Shown here: in pieces, positions 60,357 to 64,000 of the stretch
How positions within the stretch are numbered: the first letter of the stretch is position 1
How the letters are laid out: every line of letters starts with the position of its first letter
Source: JALHUB01 sp050010555
Lineage (GTDB): Bacteria > Chloroflexota > Dehalococcoidia > DSTF01 > JALHUB01
Assembly: GCA_050010555.1 (NCBI GenBank)
Contig: JBEKKV010000003.1
Span: 49,482 to 113,481 of the forward strand
Direction: 5' to 3'
Length of the DNA stretch: 64,000 bases
Made by a program: the position numbers and the translations under genes
Notes under the pieces: generated by a model
Seen by the model: only the letters and a program-made list of their open reading frames with translations
Database searches by the model: none
What the model was told of the DNA's origin: nothing

Positions 60357-61268
60357 ATGGCTCTGGCCATTTTGAGTTTCGTCTTCGTGCTCTTCGCGGT
60401 TGGCACCGTTGCGGTCTGGCGCGTCCAAGAATCGACCGTGAAGCTGGACGCGCGCCTGCGCACGCTGGCGGAAACGAACGCGCACTCCCTGAGCCTCCGC
60501 GACGTGCCGTTCGAACACCGAGTCGTGTTGCCGGTGATGGACGGGATAGCTAGGGGGGTCATCGGCGTGCTTCCACCGGCTTTTGTTGCGCGGACGCGAA
60601 AGCAGCTCGTGATCGCCGGCGCGCCAATGTCCCTGGTCACCTTCTTCAGTCTGGTTATCTTCATTGGCGCGTTACTGCCGGGCACCTGCGCACTGGTGGT
60701 CTGGTCCGCCGCCGGGCATTCGCTTTCCGGCAGGAGCGTCCTGCTGATCCCTCTGTTCGCGCTGATGGGTGTGCTGCTCCCCTTCCTCTGGCTACGACGA
60801 CGCGCGAACCGTCGCAAGCTTCTCGTCTGGCGGGGATTGCCCGATGCCTTTGACCTGATGACGACCTGCGTTGAGGCCGGCCTAGGACTCGACGCCGCCT
60901 TCCAGCGGGTGGCTGACAAGCTGGGAGGCCCAGTAGCAGACGAGTTCGCGACCATGCTGCGTGAGGTGGCCATAGGGAAGAGCCGCCGCGAGGCCCTGTA
61001 TGACATGGGCGTACGAACCGGCGTCGCCGACTTACAGACGTTCGCAAACACGATTATCCAGGCGGAAGAGCTGGGCACAAGTTTGGGCAGCGCGTTGCGC
61101 GTCCAAGCGTCCGACATGAGGCGACGGCGCCGGCAGCACGCCGAAGAGGAAGCGCGGCGGGCGCCGAGCAAGATGGTCTTCCCACTGGTCTTCTTCATCC
61201 TTCCCTCTCTGTTTGTGGTAATCCTCGGGCCGGTTGCAATCGAACTGTTCAAAGCCTTCGGCAGCTAG
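60357..61268 (+). CDS. tadC: TadC-type inner-membrane platform protein
   Basis: 303 aa; membrane segments near the start, at about residues 85-145 and at the end (FPLVFFILPSLFVVILGPVA). T2SSF domain: LPDAFDLMTTCVEAGLGLDA, AFQRVADKLGGPVADEFATM and IIQAEELGTSLGSALRVQAS. The TadC-type order of motifs distinguishes it from tadB. Standard last gene of the motor; here two further genes follow. Confidence 0.9.
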   Translation: MALAILSFVFVLFAVGTVAVWRVQESTVKLDARLRTLAETNAHSLSLRDVPFEHRVVLPVMDGIARGVIGVLPPAFVARTRKQLVIAGAPMSLVTFFSLVIFIGALLPGTCALVVWSAAGHSLSGRSVLLIPLFALMGVLLPFLWLRRRANRRKLLVWRGLPDAFDLMTTCVEAGLGLDAAFQRVADKLGGPVADEFATMLREVAIGKSRREALYDMGVRTGVADLQTFANTIIQAEELGTSLGSALRVQASDMRRRRRQHAEEEARRAPSKMVFPLVFFILPSLFVVILGPVAIELFKAFGS

Positions 61269-61320
61269 CAGGGAGCCAGATCGTGGAGGCTCAAGAGAGC
61301 ACGCCGGCAGGGAGGTCGCA

Positions 61321-61908
61321 TTGGATAGAGCCGTCGATTTCTACCGTCTTCTTCGGATAGACCCCGATGCCCCCCAGGAGGTGGTAACGGAGGCCTACTG
61401 GCTATTGGCCGGTGGCATCCGCGACAGGCTGTCACTGCGGCAGGGCGACGAGCGCGATCTCGATGCGCTGAATAACGCCTACGCCGTACTCGTCGACCCG
61501 GGGAAGCGCGAAGCCTATGATGAGACGGTAAGCCGTGTCGTGGAGATACGGCGAGAGCGCGCAGACCGTCGGAGGTCGACTAGACAGCCGCTGCTGGCCC
61601 GTCTGCTGGTGAAGCCGCGGCCCCAGACCGTCGACCCCTACGAACTACTGCGAGTCGATCCGGCGGCCGGCCCGGCGCTCATCACCCGTGCTTACCTGGT
61701 ACTGCGAACGCTCTATTCCACAGGCAAGATCGCCGGCTCAACAGCGGAACAGCTCGAATTGCTCGCCAAAACGCGGTCCGAGCTCCTGGAACGTTTTGCG
61801 AAAGGCGCGTCGAGCGCCCCGCGCGGCGTTGTCGGGGAACCGTCCACAGAGCCACCTGATTTCCTGACGAAAGAGCGCGTGAGCGGAATCCCGGAAGAGA
61901 GGAAATAG
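61321..61908 (+). CDS. Protein with two degenerate J-domain-like repeats
   Basis: 195 aa. Repeat 1, residues 1-75: DFYRLLRIDPDAPQEVVTEA then LNNAYAVLVDPGKREAYDE. Repeat 2, residues 95-160: DPYELLRVDPAAGPALITRA and YLVLRTLYSTGKI. Both match the J-domain helix pattern but lack the HPD motif, so DnaK stimulation is unlikely; they may be protein-binding platforms. TTG at 61321 is chosen since AGGGAGGT lies 7 bases upstream. Sits between tadC and an AAA gene, in the same operon. Not a known Tad component to me. Confidence 0.7.
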   Translation: MDRAVDFYRLLRIDPDAPQEVVTEAYWLLAGGIRDRLSLRQGDERDLDALNNAYAVLVDPGKREAYDETVSRVVEIRRERADRRRSTRQPLLARLLVKPRPQTVDPYELLRVDPAAGPALITRAYLVLRTLYSTGKIAGSTAEQLELLAKTRSELLERFAKGASSAPRGVVGEPSTEPPDFLTKERVSGIPEERK

Positions 61909-61920
61909 GAAGGTGGAGTA

Positions 61921-63228
61921 ATGCACCAGGTGTCGCAGACACTGAAGCCGGGCGAACTGGACGAGATGATTCCCCAGGAGCCCGCTTTTCTGGGAGAGAC
62001 GGGACTGGACGCGGCCTTCGCCGCCGAGTTGGCGCTGAAAGCCCTGTACTACAGCGCGCACCCGACAGCTGGCGAGCTCGCGGAGACGCTGGCTGTCTCG
62101 GTGCCCGTCATGCAGGAGGTGCTGACGCAGCTTACGCGCGATGGCCTGTGCGAGATCGTCGCCGGCGAAGGGCAGACTCACGCCGCATATCGCTATCGGC
62201 TCAGCGGCAGGGGACTCGAACGTTCGGCCTCGGCCTTCGAGCGCAACGCTTACGTCGGGCCAGCGCCGGTGCCCTTAAGAGACTATATCGGCCAGGTGCG
62301 GCGCCAATCGGCAGGCGGCAGTGGCTTTACCGCCGATGTCGTGAAGCAGGCGCTATCGCAGCTCGTGCTCAGCGATTCGACCCGCGGCCGCGTCGGACGG
62401 GCGATATTCTCCGGCCGGCCGACTCTCATCTACGGGCCTTCCGGCAACGGCAAGACGACAATTGCCCACCTGCTGGGTCAGGCTTTGGCCGGCTATATCG
62501 CCGTTCCCTACGCGCTCGAGGTGTACGGCCACATCGTCCGCCTGTTCGACCCTTCGAAGCATGAGCGCTTCGACTATGAGGAGCGGCCGGGCGACCTGAG
62601 ACGGCGGCGCCACGACCGTCGCTGGGCGATTATCCGACGGCCGGCGGTACTGGCGGGCGGAGAGCTAACACGCCAGGGGCTGGAGCTCGTTCTCGACGAA
62701 CGCTCCAAGGTCTACGAAGCGCCGCTGCAGATGAAGGCGAACGGCGGCATGATGGTCATCGACGATTTCGGCAGGCAGCAGATTCCACCGGTGGAGCTGC
62801 TGAACCGGTGGATCGTCGCATTGGAAGGCGGCGTGGACCACCTTTCGCTGTATACGGGCCAGATTATCGAAGTTCCCTTCGACGTGATACCTTTCTTCTC
62901 GACGAACCTGCCGCCGGAGTCCCTAGCCGATGAGGCCTTCCTACGGCGAATCCGCTACAAGGTGGAGGTCCCGAACCCCACGCCCACTGAGTTTCGGACG
63001 ATCTTCGCGCAGGTGTGCCGCGAACGGCAGGTTGAGCACAAGGACGGGACGATAGACTACTTACTCGAGCGCTGGTATGAGCCACACCAGCGCGAGCTTC
63101 GCGGTTGCCACCCGCGAGATCTCGTCGACGCGATCATCGATGCGGCCAGGTACGAGGGCAGCGGCACCGCGGCCCTGACGCCGGCCGTCCTGGACGAAGT
63201 CTGCCACACCTACTTCCTCACCAGTTAA
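61921..63228 (+). CDS. Winged-helix/AAA+ ATPase at the end of the Tad operon
   Basis: 435 aa. N-terminal helix-turn-helix (about residues 40-85, AELALKALYYSAHPTAGELA, VSVPVMQEVLTQLTRDGLCE), then an AAA+ module with Walker A IYGPSGNGKTTIAHLLGQAL near 175, Walker B GGMMVIDDFGRQQIPP near 275, sensor FFSTNLPPESLADEAFLRRI near 320 and a helical lid. Starts 12 bp after the J-like gene. Not a classic Tad gene; it resembles uncharacterised ATPases with an embedded DNA- or RNA-binding domain found near pilus genes. Role unknown. Confidence 0.8.
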   Translation: MHQVSQTLKPGELDEMIPQEPAFLGETGLDAAFAAELALKALYYSAHPTAGELAETLAVSVPVMQEVLTQLTRDGLCEIVAGEGQTHAAYRYRLSGRGLERSASAFERNAYVGPAPVPLRDYIGQVRRQSAGGSGFTADVVKQALSQLVLSDSTRGRVGRAIFSGRPTLIYGPSGNGKTTIAHLLGQALAGYIAVPYALEVYGHIVRLFDPSKHERFDYEERPGDLRRRRHDRRWAIIRRPAVLAGGELTRQGLELVLDERSKVYEAPLQMKANGGMMVIDDFGRQQIPPVELLNRWIVALEGGVDHLSLYTGQIIEVPFDVIPFFSTNLPPESLADEAFLRRIRYKVEVPNPTPTEFRTIFAQVCRERQVEHKDGTIDYLLERWYEPHQRELRGCHPRDLVDAIIDAARYEGSGTAALTPAVLDEVCHTYFLTS

Positions 63229-63323
63229 CCAGCTAGCTGCAGGCCGAAGCCGTCTGCGCGCTCTCCCATTGTGCGGCGAGAGCCGGCTTCATCTGGGCCG
63301 CGTCTCTGTCGTTCGATAGGCGA

Positions 63324-63357
63324 AGGAAGAGGGGTTCCGGCTGGAACCCCTCTTCCT
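63324..63357. terminator. Strong bidirectional terminator
   Basis: Perfect 15-bp stem AGGAAGAGGGGTTCC/GGAACCCCTCTTCCT with a 4-nt loop, between the convergent Tad operon and dockerin-like gene. Downstream CTCAGTTCTTG is only moderately T-rich. Confidence 0.75.
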
Positions 63358-63395
63358 CAGTTCTTGTGTCGCGGCTTGTCGCCGAAGCGCTTCCG

Positions 63396-64000
63396 CTAGC
63401 GGGTGCAGCGACGACCAAGCTGCTGGGCGATCATCAGCAGATCGGCGTAATTGACCTTGCCATCGTGGTTCACGTCGTAGAGCGGATTCGTGCTGTGGCG
63501 GTTGATGGCGCGAGACTCCACGAGAAGGTCGGTCACCGTCACCCTGCCATTACCTGTCACGTCGCCGCAATAGAGAATCGGCGTCGCCGTCGGCGTGGGG
63601 GTCCGGGTCGGCGTGCGCGTTATTGTAGGCGTCGCCGTCCGCGTCGGCGTACGGGTCGGTGTGCGCGTCATTGTAGGTGTCGGAGTTCGGGTCGGTGTCC
63701 GCGTCGCCGTGGGCGTCGCGGTTCGTGTGGGTGTTCGCGTCGGCGTTCGCGTCACAGTAGGCGTCGCGGTGCTCGTCGACGTACGTGTCGGCGTGAAGGT
63801 CGAAGTGGGCGGCTGAGGCGTGCCCGTTGATGTGGGCGCGGGCGTATAGGTATTCGTAGGAGTTGCTGTGTTCGTCGGCGTCGGCGTGTAAGTTGACGTA
63901 GGCGTCGGCGGGATAGGCGTGTTGGTCGGCGTTGGCGTCGGTGTCCACGTGTTGGTCGCCGTCGGCGTGTAAGTTGACGTAGGCGTCGGCGGGATAGGCG
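63396..64000 (-). CDS. Thr-Pro-repeat protein with C-terminal dockerin-like module (partial)
   Basis: At least 201 residues; the 5' end is beyond the window. The visible N-terminal part is a low-complexity linker of TP, TPT and TRTPT units. The last 60 residues form a dockerin type I-like domain: YCGDVTGNGRVTVTDLLVES and YDVNHDGKVNYADLLMIAQQ, two EF-hand-like loops (DVTGNGRVTVTD, DVNHDGKVNYAD), then Cys. Probably secreted, the dockerin binding a cohesin or acting as a surface anchor. Cohesin genes are not in this window. Confidence 0.85.
   Translation of the reverse strand, partial: PIPPTPTSTYTPTATNTWTPTPTPTNTPIPPTPTSTYTPTPTNTATPTNTYTPAPTSTGTPQPPTSTFTPTRTSTSTATPTVTRTPTRTPTRTATPTATRTPTRTPTPTMTRTPTRTPTRTATPTITRTPTRTPTPTATPILYCGDVTGNGRVTVTDLLVESRAINRHSTNPLYDVNHDGKVNYADLLMIAQQLGRRCTR
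63880..64000. repeat. 81-bp direct repeat in the Thr-Pro linker
   Basis: A 40-bp block is identical at 63880-63919 and 63961-64000, a period of 81 bp (27 codons), keeping the TP frame. The repeat probably continues beyond the window. Confidence 0.85.

Noticed and set aside
63550..64000. CRISPR-like array near the right edge
   Set aside because: The repeats are in-frame codons of a Thr-Pro linker with no spacers of constant length.

Overview
The window is a GC-rich bacterial chromosome segment with no rRNA. Its left end is a division and cell-wall cluster (murB-ddl-ftsQ-ftsA-ftsZ) running straight into nrdR and two adenosylcobalamin-dependent ribonucleotide reductases. Together with recA-recX-rny-ymdB, RNase Y, a SipW-type signal peptidase, a Tad pilus locus and TP-rich lipoprotein-like proteins, this fits a member of the Chloroflexota, probably near the Dehalococcoidia. 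The placement is inferred from gene order and protein character only.

Layout. 0-5.2 kb: end of the dcw cluster. 5.2-11.9 kb: NrdR regulon, with tandem NrdR boxes in front of nrdR, then two different class II RNRs. 11.9-19.2 kb: housekeeping genes (PLP homeostasis, proC, yggT, recA, recX, rny, ymdB, PHP phosphoesterase). 19.2-21.1 kb, minus strand: a SipW/TasA-like secreted-fibre operon. 22.3-24.5 kb: four tRNA genes (Arg, Leu, Val, Met), two tRNA-like remnants, an isocitrate/isopropylmalate dehydrogenase and a GIY-YIG protein. 24.6-35.8 kb: mscL, uvrC, DUF72, pcm, a Xer recombinase, an M6-like secreted protease, an HD protein, a VKOR-DsbA pair, a hydrolase and lgt. 36.0-39.1 kb: a Fur-family regulator with its metal ABC importer behind a palindromic operator; a decayed fragment of the same fur gene lies 1.2 kb away. 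39.2-42.9 kb: GltD-like oxidoreductase, peroxiredoxin, thioesterase, ArsA-type ATPase.

43-51.5 kb is accessory. A small membrane protein plus a VWA-FHA protein occur once intact and then recur as shortened or decayed copies (FHA tails at 48.8, 49.3 and 51.2 kb; a second small membrane protein at 49.0 kb). A phage-like island (45.2-48.7 kb: Gp157-like protein, SWIM-finger ORF broken by an amber codon, HNH nuclease, XRE regulator with palindromic operator) sits among these copies. Two large membrane proteins, one glycosyltransferase-like, follow.

53-63.2 kb is a complete Tad/Flp pilus operon (flp, tadE, VWA-containing tadG-like, cpaB, cpaE, cpaF, tadB, tadC) preceded by a roughly 460-nt structured leader. 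It ends in two unusual genes: a protein with two degenerate J-domain-like repeats and a winged-helix/AAA+ ATPase. The window closes inside a Thr-Pro-repeat protein with a C-terminal dockerin-like module.

The most distinctive items are the Tad locus with its two appended genes and leader, the decaying VWA-FHA array interrupted by a phage-like island, the amber-interrupted SWIM gene, the SipW operon with two differently built substrates, and the fur remnant.
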